Position numbers and translations under genes: made by a program. Below the pieces are notes generated by a model that was not told where the DNA came from, searched no databases, and was given only the letters and a program-made list of their open reading frames with translations. Of a DNA stretch of 64,000 nt, positions 17,307-25,928 are shown piece by piece (within the stretch, counting starts at the first letter, position 1; every line of letters begins with the position of its first letter). The DNA is taken from NCBI RefSeq assembly GCF_018614205.1, contig NZ_JAGGOS010000049.1:28001-92000 (forward strand), read 5' to 3'. This DNA comes from Streptomyces sp. ISL-36. GTDB lineage: Bacteria; Actinomycetota; Actinomycetes; Streptomycetales; Streptomycetaceae.

Positions 17307-17619
17307 CAGGCCACCTCCACGCCGTGGATCAGCCGCGGGCCCACATCCACACCGTGAACGGCCAGCCACAACGCCCGCCGCCGCTGACGAGCGACCGTGT
17401 CTGTTCCTTCGCCTCGTGCGCGTCGAGATACGGGCGCACGAGCCTGCTGTCCTCGCCACGAAGCAGTGGGACGCGGTGGCGAGCGGGCACCGCCGAAGCC
17501 GTCCAGGCGGTCACCAACGGTGCTTGCCAGCGCGAGCCGGCGCATCGCCGTCGACGTCCGGACGGTGGCAGGACCAGCCGTAAGAACCACGTGGTGAGGT
17601 GGACGATAGGGTTGCTCAT
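17306..17619 (-). pseudogene. Small conserved-type gene broken by a frameshift
   Basis: The start is convincing: ATG 17619 with GAAGGAG upstream, product beginning MSNPIVHLTTWFLRLVLPP, a hydrophobic N-terminus followed by Arg-rich sequence and GEDSRLVRPYLDAHE. That frame ends at 17329 after an unrelated-looking tail. A second frame picks up near 17400 with RQRRRALWLAVHGVDVGPR and ends HGVEVA at 17306, overlapping the next gene's start in the usual coupled way. Together they look like one protein of about 104 residues with one base lost near 17395-17400. It could be a true mutation or a sequencing error. Function unknown. Confidence 0.55.
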
Positions 17620-17777
17620 GTTGACGCTCCTTCGCAGCGTTGGCCATGCCCCCGGACCGGTCGCACGGTCGCGGGGGTCTTTTCGTTTCGACGCAGCGTC
17701 ACGCACAGCGACAAGCCGTGTGCGCATTGCCATATCCAGAATGGACGCCTGCCAGCCATTCGGCAAGCTGCTTTGGT

Positions 17778-17810
17778 GAGTTGGCCTATTTGCCAACTCG
17801 ATCGAGTTGG
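17778..17810. promoter_or_regulatory. Three alternating GAGTTGG half-sites, candidate XRE operator
   Basis: GAGTTGG at 17778-17784, its reverse complement at 17793-17799 and GAGTTGG again at 17804-17810 form two overlapping inverted repeats; 17793-17810 is a perfect 18-bp palindrome. It lies in the 279-bp gap between the small minus-strand gene and the XRE gene, a likely place for autoregulation. Confidence 0.6.
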
Positions 17811-17898
17811 TTTCACGACCGCCTGTGCGAGCATGTAGCGGCCTACGTCTGGAGCGGAGCAGGCTGAACCAGCAAGCGAGTAAGGGAGTTACCCGGTC

Positions 17899-18741
17899 AT
17901 GGCACCACCCACCGTGCGGCGGCGCAGACTTGGCCTGGAGCTGCGCAGACTTCGGGAGCAGGCCAAGCTCACCCTTGAAGAGGTCGAAGCGCGGACCGGT
18001 CTCAGCGCGTCGAAGCTCTCGCGCCTCGAAAGCGCGGCCCGAGGCGCGAGATCGGCTGACGTCGAGCAATTGCTGAGCCTGTTCGGGGCGGACCAGGCGC
18101 TCTCCGAGTTCCTGCTGACGCTCGCGAAGGATGGCAGCCGACGAGGATGGTGGCAGACCTACGACATTGCTCCCGTGTACGCCGACCTCATCGGTCTGGA
18201 GGCCGACGCGGCCTCGGTCAGCAACTTCGAACCACTGTTGATCCCAGGGCTGTTGCAGACGGCGGCGTACGCTCGCGCTGCAATCGGGGCCGTCAGCATG
18301 ACCGCGACGCCCGAGGAGATCTCACCGCTCGTGGAAGTGCGCATGGCGCGCCAGTCGGTCCTGACACGGCCCAACCCACTGAAGCTGCGCGCGATCATCC
18401 ACGAGGCTGCCCTCACCGCCCGTGTGTCAGGAGCCGGCGTCATGCGGGACCAGTTGCAGCGTCTTCTCGACGTGGCCGAGTATCCGCATGTGACGATTCA
18501 GGTTCTCCCAGCCACTGCCGAGCTGCACCCCGGTGCCACAGGTGGGTTCGCCATTCTGGGCTTCGGGCAGCCAGGCATGGACGTCGTGCTGCTGGAGCAC
18601 CTGAACAGCAGTCTGTACATCGAGGAACCCGCCGAAGTGGACGGGTACACGGAAGCGTTCGAGCGGCTCACCGCATCTGCGCTGCCGTTCGATCAGTCGC
18701 TGAGCCTCATCGCCGACCATAAGAAGGATGCACACCAGTGA
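17899..18741 (+). CDS. XRE regulator with DUF5753-type C-terminal domain
   Basis: A 280-residue protein. Residues about 8-65 are a helix-turn-helix (LGLELRRLREQAKLTLEEVEARTG, SASKLSRLES). The rest matches the DUF5753 pattern: FEPLLIPGLLQTAAYARA, VEVRMARQSVL, IIHEAAL, and PHVTIQVLPATAELHPG. Streptomyces encode many of these, nearly always followed by a DUF397 gene, as here; well-studied relatives influence development or antibiotic production. The stop overlaps the DUF397 start (GTGA). The operator-like repeat upstream suggests autoregulation. Confidence 0.92.
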   Translation: MAPPTVRRRRLGLELRRLREQAKLTLEEVEARTGLSASKLSRLESAARGARSADVEQLLSLFGADQALSEFLLTLAKDGSRRGWWQTYDIAPVYADLIGLEADAASVSNFEPLLIPGLLQTAAYARAAIGAVSMTATPEEISPLVEVRMARQSVLTRPNPLKLRAIIHEAALTARVSGAGVMRDQLQRLLDVAEYPHVTIQVLPATAELHPGATGGFAILGFGQPGMDVVLLEHLNSSLYIEEPAEVDGYTEAFERLTASALPFDQSLSLIADHKKDAHQ

Positions 18742-18944
18742 GTGCGATCACCCCGGACGCGTCGACCCTCCCTGTGGCATGGCGCAAGTCCAGTCACAGC
18801 GGGGCCAATAGCAACTGCGTCGAAACAGGTCGTCTCCGAGGTGCGACGGTGGTGCGCGACAGCAAGAATCCCAGTGGTCCCGCGCTGCACTTCACGGTCC
18901 ACGCATGGGGCCGCTTCATGGAGTGCTTCCCCCGTCGCGGCTGA
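18738..18944 (+). CDS. DUF397 protein
   Basis: A 68-residue protein with the DUF397 hallmarks WRKSSHSGANSNCVE, VVRDSKNPSGPALHF and a terminal W-x-x-F segment. GTG start overlapping the regulator's stop. DUF397 proteins are the usual partners of DUF5753 regulators and may antagonise them in a toxin-antitoxin-like way. Confidence 0.92.
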   Translation: MSAITPDASTLPVAWRKSSHSGANSNCVETGRLRGATVVRDSKNPSGPALHFTVHAWGRFMECFPRRG

Positions 18945-19010
18945 CTGAGAGTGCCGCTTCCGCGCGGAAATTCGATGGCCCCAGGGCGTGCGGCGGCGGA
19001 GGCTGGGGTC

Positions 19011-19607
19011 ATGTCCGTTCCACCGAAATACCAGATCCGCGCCCTGCACACCGAGTCGACGGTGACCGTCTACCAGGCGTACGGCCCCTCCATCGGTCTC
19101 CCGGCCGTCCGGGACGGGCGGTTCCCGGACGCGTGGAAACGGGACCGGATGACCTGGATCAAGCCCTCGTTCCTCTGGATGATGTACCGCTGCGGCTGGG
19201 GCCTGAAGGAGGGCCAGCAGACGGTCCTCGCCGTGGAGATCACCCGCGAGGGCTTCGAATGGGCCCTGCGCCACGCCTGCCTGTCGCACTACGTCCGGGG
19301 CTTCCACCCCGACCGGGGCGCCTGGAAACGGGAGTTGAAGCAGGCTCCGACCCGCGTCCAGTGGGACCCCGAGCGGGACGTCCACCTCACCGCCCTGCCG
19401 TACCGCTCGCTCCAGCTCGGCCTCGCGGGCGAGGCGGCCCGGCGCTACGCCGACGAATGGACCGTCGGCATACGGGACGTCACGCCGCTCGCCCACGACA
19501 TCCACGCGCTGGTGCGGGCGGGCCGGCTGGACGAGGCGGAGAAGCGGCTGCCCGGGGAGCGTCCGTACCCGGCGGGTCCGGAGCTCCTCGGGCAGCTGGT
19601 CGCTTGA
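19011..19607 (+). CDS. DUF4291 family protein
   Basis: A 198-residue protein with the family segments IRALHTESTVTVYQAYGPSI, RDRMTWIKPSFLWMMYR and VQWDPERD. The function of the family is not established. An ATG at 19011 behind GGCGGAGG was chosen; the frame is open 20 codons upstream but less convincingly. It ends three bases before the stop of the convergent protease gene. Confidence 0.85.
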   Translation: MSVPPKYQIRALHTESTVTVYQAYGPSIGLPAVRDGRFPDAWKRDRMTWIKPSFLWMMYRCGWGLKEGQQTVLAVEITREGFEWALRHACLSHYVRGFHPDRGAWKRELKQAPTRVQWDPERDVHLTALPYRSLQLGLAGEAARRYADEWTVGIRDVTPLAHDIHALVRAGRLDEAEKRLPGERPYPAGPELLGQLVA

Positions 19608-19610
19608 GGC

Positions 19611-20810
19611 CTAGAACAGCGAGTACAGCAGCTTGTTCGGGGAGCCCGTCCTCGGGTCCTGGACCTTGCCGCTGGTGGCGTTGTTCACCAGCGCGTCCCG
19701 GACCTGGGCCGGGGACGCCGTCGGGTTCGCCGACAGGTAGAGCGCCGCCACGCCCGCGGTGTGCGGGGTGGCCATCGAGGTGCCCGAGATGGTGTTCGTC
19801 GCGGTGTCGTTGTCCTTCCACGCCGAGGTGACGGAGACACCCGGCGCGAAGAGGTCCACACAGGTGCCGTAGTTGGAGAACGACGCCCGCTTGTCGGCCG
19901 AGTCCGTGGCGCCGACCGTGATCGCCTCGGGGACGCGGGCCGGGGAGTAGTTGCAGGCGTTCGCGGGCAGGCCGAGGATGTTGCCGTTGCCCGCCGCGAC
20001 GGCGTAGCTGACGCCGGAGGCGATGGAGCGCTTCACCGCGTCGTCGAGCGAGGCGTTCGTGCCGCCGCCCAGGCTCATGTTCGCCACCGCCGGCTTGGCC
20101 GCGTGGGCCGTCACCCAGTCCACGCCGGCGATGACCCCGGCGGTCGTGCCGGAGCCGGTGCAGTTCAGGACCCGTACCGCCACCAGCTTCGCGGCCTTGG
20201 CGACGCCGTACTTCGCACCGCCGACCGTGCCCGCCACATGGGTGCCGTGACCCTGGCAGTCCTGGCCGTTCTGGCCGTCGCCGACCGTGTCCGTCCCGAC
20301 GGTCGCCCGGCCGCCGAACTCGCTGTGGGAGATGCGGATCCCGGTGTCGATGATGTACGCGGTGACGTTGGAGGCCGTCCTGTTGTACGTGTACGTGGTG
20401 GACAGCGGCAGGTTCCGCTGGTCGATCCGGTCAAGGCCCCAGGTGGCGCCGGTCTGTGTGTCGGCGACGCGGACGGTGGCGTTCTGCTCGACGTACGCCA
20501 CGCGAGGGTCGGCGGCCAGCGCGGCGGCCCTCGACCGGGACATCGTGGTGGAGAAGCCCTTGAGCGCCGTGCGGTACACGTGCTGGGGCGTGACGCCGAG
20601 GTCGGCGGCGTGGGTCGAGCCGTCCTTGAGGACGACGATCCAGCTGTTCTCGACCGCGAGGGAGGCCGGGGCGAGCCGGAGGTCACCGAGGGGGGCGGTG
20701 GCGGCGCCCTGGGCGGTGGGGGAGGTGGCGAACTGCAGGCCGGCGGTGAGCGCGACGACCGGTATGAGCGCGGCGATACGGCGGGTGGTGGGGGACATCG
20801 GGTGAGGCAC
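19611..20810 (-). CDS. Secreted subtilisin-like serine protease (S8)
   Basis: A 399-residue preproprotein. The N-terminus has a signal peptide ending near TAQGAA, followed by an inhibitor-I9-type propeptide (SWIVVLKDGST to YVEQNATV) and the mature subtilase. The catalytic triad is Asp155 (YIIDTGI), His188 (GHGTHVAG) and Ser345 (GTSMATP); the oxyanion Asn is in AAGNGN. It is most like proteinase K-type streptomycete proteases. The GTG at 20810 has AAAGG close upstream; an ATG at 20798 is the alternative. It should be exported and self-cleaved. Confidence 0.93.
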   Translation of the reverse strand: MPHPMSPTTRRIAALIPVVALTAGLQFATSPTAQGAATAPLGDLRLAPASLAVENSWIVVLKDGSTHAADLGVTPQHVYRTALKGFSTTMSRSRAAALAADPRVAYVEQNATVRVADTQTGATWGLDRIDQRNLPLSTTYTYNRTASNVTAYIIDTGIRISHSEFGGRATVGTDTVGDGQNGQDCQGHGTHVAGTVGGAKYGVAKAAKLVAVRVLNCTGSGTTAGVIAGVDWVTAHAAKPAVANMSLGGGTNASLDDAVKRSIASGVSYAVAAGNGNILGLPANACNYSPARVPEAITVGATDSADKRASFSNYGTCVDLFAPGVSVTSAWKDNDTATNTISGTSMATPHTAGVAALYLSANPTASPAQVRDALVNNATSGKVQDPRTGSPNKLLYSLF

Positions 20811-20924
20811 CTGAACCTTTCGTTGTCCGAGGCACGGGCAGGCACGGAGACTGGCTGGTGCTGGTCGTGCGGTGCCCCACAGGTTCTCGCCGTTGTCATG
20901 CGCTGCACAAGACGGTGTCGGTCC

Positions 20925-21341
20925 TCATTCACCGAACCGCCACTCCAACATCGCGAACACCCCTCCGTCCGCCGCACCGGCCGACCGATACGTCCGCAAC
21001 GCCGCCTCGTTGTCCGTGTCGACCCCGACCCACACGTCGTAGCAGCCCCGCTCCCGCGCCACCGCCACCAGCGCCTTTGTCAGCGCCCGCCCGATGCCCC
21101 GCCGCCGGTACGCCTCGTCCACCGACAGCTCGTACAGACACATCTCCACGCCCTTGTCCGGGTGGAGCATCTCGATCCCGGAGACCAGACCCGCGGGGAA
21201 GCCGTCCTCCGCGTACGCGATCAGCATCAGATGGCCCGGCGCCGTCAGGAACCTCTCCGCCCACGCGGCGCGTGGCGGGCCGTCGTAGAGATGCTCCGCC
21301 GCGAGCAGCTCGGCCACCGTCGTCGCCCGCCTGATCTCCAT
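20925..21341 (-). CDS. GNAT acetyltransferase, AAC(3)-I-like
   Basis: A 138-residue acetyltransferase. The acetyl-CoA loop is RRRGIGRAL, preceded by YELSVDEAY; the layout LLAAEHLYDGPP... resembles aminoglycoside 3-N-acetyltransferase type I relatives. Actual substrate is unknown; many homologues do not give resistance. It stands alone between the protease and the hydrolase-ABC gene. Confidence 0.82.
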   Translation of the reverse strand: MEIRRATTVAELLAAEHLYDGPPRAAWAERFLTAPGHLMLIAYAEDGFPAGLVSGIEMLHPDKGVEMCLYELSVDEAYRRRGIGRALTKALVAVARERGCYDVWVGVDTDNEAALRTYRSAGAADGGVFAMLEWRFGE

Positions 21342-21475
21342 CCCCAGCCCCTCGGATCACGGCCGCGCATACCGCGCCTGGTGTACGGGACGGTACTGCG
21401 TACGCCTCCGGGAGGTCCGGGACCTCCGCCCCTGGGCAGCCGTGCCGCACAGCTCGCCCGCCTAGGCTCAGGGGC

Positions 21476-24118
21476 ATGCAGCTCCGACTTCCCCGGTGGG
21501 CCGCGGTCACCGCCGCCCTCGCCGTACTCGCGGGCGCCGGCACCTGGACCGCCGTCGCCACGGACGAACCCCCGCCCGTGCACCGCGCGGACCAGGTACT
21601 CGACATGCCCGGGGCGCGGATCGACACCTCGTACTTCACCGACGGCGGCGGTGGCCGCCGGCCCGCCGTCCTCCTCGGGCACGGCTTCGGCGGCTCCAAG
21701 GACGACGTCCGCGCCCAGGCCGAGAGACTCGCCCGGGACGGATACGCCGTGCTGACCTGGTCCGCGCGCGGATTCGGCGCCTCCACCGGCCAGGTGGGTC
21801 TCAACGACCCCGACCACGAGGTGAGGGACGTCCAACGGCTCCTCGACTGGCTCGCCAAGCGCCCCGAGGTCCAGCTCGACAAGGCCGGCGACCCGCGCGT
21901 CGGGGTCACCGGAGCCTCCTACGGCGGTGCGATCTCCCTGCTCGCCGCCGGGTACGACAGCCGCGTCGACGCGATCGCCCCGCAGATCACCTACTGGAAC
22001 CTCGCCGACGCGCTCTTCCCTGAAGGCGTCTTCAAGAAGCTCTGGGCCGGCATCTTCTTCTCCGCCGGAAGCGGGCCGGGCGCGACGGACGGCTGCGGCC
22101 GCTTCACCCCCGAACTGTGCGCACTGTACGAACGCGTCGCCGTCTCCGGGAAGCCCGACGCCGCCGCCCGTGCGATCCTCGAAGCCCGCAGCCCCTCCGC
22201 CGTCGGCGGCCGCATCAAGGTCCCGGCCCTGATCGTCCAGGGGCAGACCGACTCCCTCTTCCCGCTCGCACACGCCGACGCCATGGCGCGGACCATCGGC
22301 GCCAACGGCGCGCCCGTCGCCGTCGACTGGATCGCCGGCGGCCACGACGGCGGCAACCAGGAGACCGACCGGGTCCAGGCCCGCATCAGCAGCTGGTTCG
22401 ACCGCCACCTCAAGCAGGACAAGGGCGCCGACACCGGCCCCGTGTTCCGGGTCAGCCGCGCCGGCGGAGTCGACTCCACCGACGGGCAGGCGACCCTGCG
22501 GGGTGCGACCTCCGACCGCTACCCCGGTCTCTCCGGCGAGGACCGGCGCACCCTCGCCCTCGGCGCAGGCCGGCCGCAGCCCTTCGCCAACCCCGCCGGG
22601 GCCAACCCGCCCGCCATCTCGGCCGTCCCCGGCGTCGGCGGCGGACTCTCCCAGCTCTCCTCCCTCGGCGTCGGCCTCTCCCTCGACTTCCCCGGCCAGC
22701 ACGCCCGGTTCGAGACGAAGCCGCAGGAGGAACCGCTGCGGATCACCGGTTCGCCGACCGTCCGCGTCAAGGTCACCTCCGACAGCCCCGACGGCTCCGC
22801 CGTCCTCTTCGGCAAGGTGTACGACGTCGGACCCGACGGGCGGCAGCAGGTGCTGCCCGCCCAGCTCGTCGCGCCCGTCCGGATCGAGGGCGCCCGAGCC
22901 GGCACGTCGGTGGAGCTGACCCTGCCCGCGATCGACCACGAGGTCGAGGCCGGGCACCGGCTGCGGCTGGTGCTCTCCGCCACCGACCTCGGCTACGCCT
23001 CGCCGGCCACGCCCGCCACGTACACCGTCGCCGTGGAGAGCGGACTCACCGTGCCGACCGCGCCAGCCGTCGCCACCCAGGCGGCAGGGACACCCTGGTG
23101 GGTGTGGGGGCTGCCGCTCCTCGGCGCCCTCGCCGCCGCCGCGCTGCTGCTCACCGGCCGCCGCCGGACCGCGCCACCCGCACCGGAGCCGACCCTCGCC
23201 GCCGTACCCCTGCAGATCACCGGGCTGACGAAGAAGTACGCCAAGTCCTCCGACCGGTACGCCGTACGGGACCTCTCCTTCCGTGTCGAGCAGGGCCAGG
23301 TCCTCGGTCTGCTCGGCCCCAACGGAGCCGGGAAGACCACCACCCTGCGGATGCTCATGGGCCTGATCACCCCCGACGGCGGGGAGATCCGCGTCTTCGG
23401 CCAGGCCGTCCGCCCCGGCGCCCCGGTCCTGTCCCGGGTCGGCGCCTTCGTCGAGGGCGCGGGCTTCCTGCCCCACCTGTCCGGGCGGGACAATCTGGAG
23501 CTGTACTGGAAGGCCACCGGCCGCCCCGCCGAGGACGCGCACATCGACGAGGCCCTGGAGATCGCCGGCCTCGGCGACGCCCTCGCCCGCGCGGTGCGGA
23601 CGTACTCGCAGGGCATGCGGCAACGGCTCGCCATCGCCCAGGCCATGCTCGGCCTGCCGGACCTGCTCATCCTCGACGAGCCCACCAACGGACTCGACCC
23701 GCCACAGATCCGCGAGATGCGGGACGTGATGATCCGGTACGCGGCCGGTGGCCGGACCGTCATCGTCTCCAGCCACCTCCTCTCGGAGGTCGAACAGTCC
23801 TGCACCCATCTGGTCGTGATGGACCGCGGCCGGCTCGTGCAGGCCGGACCCGTCGCCGAGATCACCGGCGCGGGAGACGCCCTCCTGGTGACGCTCGGCG
23901 AGGCCGTCCCCGACCCGCTCGTCGAGAAGATCGACGCGCTGCCGGGGATCGACTCGGCGGTACGGACCGAGGGCGGACTCCTGGTCCGCCTCGACGGGGC
24001 CGACGCGACCGCCCTGATCGGCGAACTCGTCCGCCTGGACGTACCCGTGACCGGTGTGGGACCTCACCGGCGCCTGGAGGACGCGTTCCTCACCCTGATC
24101 GGAGGAGGATCCGCATGA
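21476..24118 (+). CDS. Secreted-type alpha/beta hydrolase fused to an ABC ATPase
   Basis: An 880-residue fusion. Residues 1-25 are a signal/anchor segment. About 30-350 is a CocE/X-Pro dipeptidyl-peptidase-type hydrolase (LGHGFGGSK, nucleophile elbow GASYGG), followed by a beta-rich C-terminal domain to about 520. A transmembrane helix (WWVWGLPLLGALAAAALLL) leads to an ABC ATPase with Walker A GPNGAGKTTT, signature YSQGMRQRLAIA, Walker B LLILDEP and H-loop SSHLLSE. With two membrane passes implied, the hydrolase would be outside and the ATPase inside. It overlaps its permease gene (ATGA). Possibly exports or processes a substrate that the hydrolase acts on. Confidence 0.9.
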   Translation: MQLRLPRWAAVTAALAVLAGAGTWTAVATDEPPPVHRADQVLDMPGARIDTSYFTDGGGGRRPAVLLGHGFGGSKDDVRAQAERLARDGYAVLTWSARGFGASTGQVGLNDPDHEVRDVQRLLDWLAKRPEVQLDKAGDPRVGVTGASYGGAISLLAAGYDSRVDAIAPQITYWNLADALFPEGVFKKLWAGIFFSAGSGPGATDGCGRFTPELCALYERVAVSGKPDAAARAILEARSPSAVGGRIKVPALIVQGQTDSLFPLAHADAMARTIGANGAPVAVDWIAGGHDGGNQETDRVQARISSWFDRHLKQDKGADTGPVFRVSRAGGVDSTDGQATLRGATSDRYPGLSGEDRRTLALGAGRPQPFANPAGANPPAISAVPGVGGGLSQLSSLGVGLSLDFPGQHARFETKPQEEPLRITGSPTVRVKVTSDSPDGSAVLFGKVYDVGPDGRQQVLPAQLVAPVRIEGARAGTSVELTLPAIDHEVEAGHRLRLVLSATDLGYASPATPATYTVAVESGLTVPTAPAVATQAAGTPWWVWGLPLLGALAAAALLLTGRRRTAPPAPEPTLAAVPLQITGLTKKYAKSSDRYAVRDLSFRVEQGQVLGLLGPNGAGKTTTLRMLMGLITPDGGEIRVFGQAVRPGAPVLSRVGAFVEGAGFLPHLSGRDNLELYWKATGRPAEDAHIDEALEIAGLGDALARAVRTYSQGMRQRLAIAQAMLGLPDLLILDEPTNGLDPPQIREMRDVMIRYAAGGRTVIVSSHLLSEVEQSCTHLVVMDRGRLVQAGPVAEITGAGDALLVTLGEAVPDPLVEKIDALPGIDSAVRTEGGLLVRLDGADATALIGELVRLDVPVTGVGPHRRLEDAFLTLIGGGSA

Positions 24119-24984
24119 GTACGACCGCGGAACTGGTGGAGAGCGCCCCGGGCTACCGGGCACGGCACACCCTGCCGCTGCGCGTCGAGGCCCTGCGGCA
24201 GCTGAAGCGGCGCCGCACCCTGGTCATGGGAGCGGTGCTCGCGGCCCTGCCGTTCGTCCTGATCATCGCGTTCGCGATCGGCGGCGGCCCGGACGGCGGC
24301 GACCGGAACGGCCGGATCACGCTGATGGACACGGCGACCGCCTCGGCGGCCAACTTCGCCGCGACCTGTCTCTTCGTCTCGGCCGGATTCCTCCTCGTGG
24401 TGCCGGTGGCCCTGTTCTGCGGGGACACCGTGGCCTCCGAGGCCAGTTGGTCCTCGCTGCGCTATCTGCTGGCGGCGCCCGTGCCCCGGGCCCGGCTGCT
24501 CTGGTCCAAGCTGGCCGTGGCGCTCGGATTCAGCGCGGCCGCGATGGTGCTGCTGCCGTTGGTGGCGCTCGCCGCCGGCGCGGTCGCCTACGGCTGGGGG
24601 CCGCTGAAGCTGCCCACCGGCGGGGCCCTGCCCGCCGCAGAGACCCTGCCCCGGCTCGCGCTCGCCGTCGCCTTCATCTTCGTCTCCCAACTGGTCACCG
24701 CCGGACTGGCGTTCTGGCTCTCCACCCGGACCGACGCCCCGCTGGGCGCGGTCGGCGGGGCGGTCGGCCTGACGATCATCGGCAACGTCCTGGACGCGGT
24801 CACGGCGCTCGGCTCCTGGCGCGACTTCCTGCCCGCGCACTGGCAGTTCGCCTGGGCCGACGCCCTGCAGCCGCAACTGGAGTGGGGCGGCATGGCCAAG
24901 GGCGCGGCGGTCTCGGTGACGTACGCACTGATCCTTTTCGCCCTGGCCTTCCGGGGCTTCGCCCGCAAGGACATCGTTTCGTAG
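24115..24984 (+). CDS. ABC transporter permease (ABC-2 type)
   Basis: A 289-residue integral membrane protein with about six hydrophobic segments, including one near residue 35 and a last one ending just before FRGFARKDIVS. It is the membrane partner of the preceding hydrolase-ATPase fusion, with which it overlaps by four bases. Substrate unknown. A long inverted repeat (25019-25052) lies after its stop but inside the end of the convergent gene and may also serve as its terminator. Confidence 0.9.
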   Translation: MSTTAELVESAPGYRARHTLPLRVEALRQLKRRRTLVMGAVLAALPFVLIIAFAIGGGPDGGDRNGRITLMDTATASAANFAATCLFVSAGFLLVVPVALFCGDTVASEASWSSLRYLLAAPVPRARLLWSKLAVALGFSAAAMVLLPLVALAAGAVAYGWGPLKLPTGGALPAAETLPRLALAVAFIFVSQLVTAGLAFWLSTRTDAPLGAVGGAVGLTIIGNVLDAVTALGSWRDFLPAHWQFAWADALQPQLEWGGMAKGAAVSVTYALILFALAFRGFARKDIVS

Positions 24985-25002
24985 CAGCCGAACCGGCGCT
25001 TT

Positions 25003-25749
25003 TCACAGCCACCCCCTTCGAGCCGCTTCCGCACCCGCGCGGAAGCGGCTCGTCGTGCCGAGGGCGTGCATCAGCTCACCGACGCGCCGGCTGTACGTAC
25101 GGCCCGACATCCCCAGACGCGCGGCAGCGGTCTCGTCCGTCAGACCGGCGAGGAGCGCGTCGAGCACCGGCCGCAGCTGTGCGGGGAGGTCCCGCGGCGG
25201 AGCGGTGGCACCGGCCAGCTCCTCGGCCGCGTCCCAACTCGTGTGATGGGCGCGGACCAGGGCCTGGACGACGACCGGGTCGCGGATCAGCAGCAGCCCG
25301 TTGTAGAGCAGCTCCAGGTCGAGCGGGACCGCCGCCACCGTGCGGTCGACGACGATCATCTTGAACGGGATCGAGTCCACGAACCGGGCCCGGCCCGGCG
25401 CCCCGACCGCGCCCGCGACCTGGGGGAGGGCGTGGCGCGGCACGATCCGTCTGACCTCCGGGGCCCGTTCCACCGCGGCCCGCATGCACGCTTCCGCCAG
25501 CTCCAGGAACGGCTCGGGGATCGCCCGGCCCGCGGAGGCGGCCGGGTCGTCGAAGGTCAGCAACTCCTGCCGGGTCGAGGCGGCGAGACCGGCCAGCGCC
25601 GCGCTGATGCGACGGGCGCCGCGGACGGGTCGTCCCGGCGGCCGCTGTGCCTCCGTCACGGCGCGGTTCATCGCCGACCGGGCGAGCATCACGGAGCCCG
25701 CAGTCTGTGCCACCGCTGACCACCCCCGCCGATCGGTGTGCCACTCCAT
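25003..25749 (-). CDS. LuxR-type HTH regulator
   Basis: About 248 residues. The C-terminus has a LuxR-like helix-turn-helix (LLAGLTDETAAARLGMSGRTYSRRVGELMHALG). The N-terminal part lacks a receiver or ATPase motif but has RARFVDSIPFKMIVVDRTVAAVPLD, a segment common to a large group of streptomycete orphan LuxR proteins with a degenerate phospholipase D-like region. The ATG at 25749 lacks a clear ribosome site; ATG 25689 is possible. Target unknown. Confidence 0.8.
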   Translation of the reverse strand: MEWHTDRRGWSAVAQTAGSVMLARSAMNRAVTEAQRPPGRPVRGARRISAALAGLAASTRQELLTFDDPAASAGRAIPEPFLELAEACMRAAVERAPEVRRIVPRHALPQVAGAVGAPGRARFVDSIPFKMIVVDRTVAAVPLDLELLYNGLLLIRDPVVVQALVRAHHTSWDAAEELAGATAPPRDLPAQLRPVLDALLAGLTDETAAARLGMSGRTYSRRVGELMHALGTTSRFRAGAEAARRGWL

Positions 25750-25928
25750 GTACGCATGCGACTGCACACGGTGACAACCCCTGTTGAGAAGGATGGCGAG
25801 TCCATGCCACGTGGGGCGGCCGGGGCAGCCGTTGCCGCATCGAGATCCATCCGCAACGCCTTCGTCTGCTCCGTCGCCGCCCCTCGGACGTCTCATTCAC
25901 CAGTGCCGGACAACGAGGGGAAGAAGCG

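Noticed and set aside
18738..18944. A new toxin-antitoxin system with the XRE gene
   Set aside because: The XRE/DUF397 pair is very common in Streptomyces and nothing here departs from the usual layout.
25019..25052. A simple intergenic terminator after the ABC permease
   Set aside because: The 14-bp inverted repeat lies inside the last codons of the convergent LuxR-type gene, which encode the usual RSRF...AARRGWL-like ending, so it is coding sequence first; a terminator role is possible but not listed separately.
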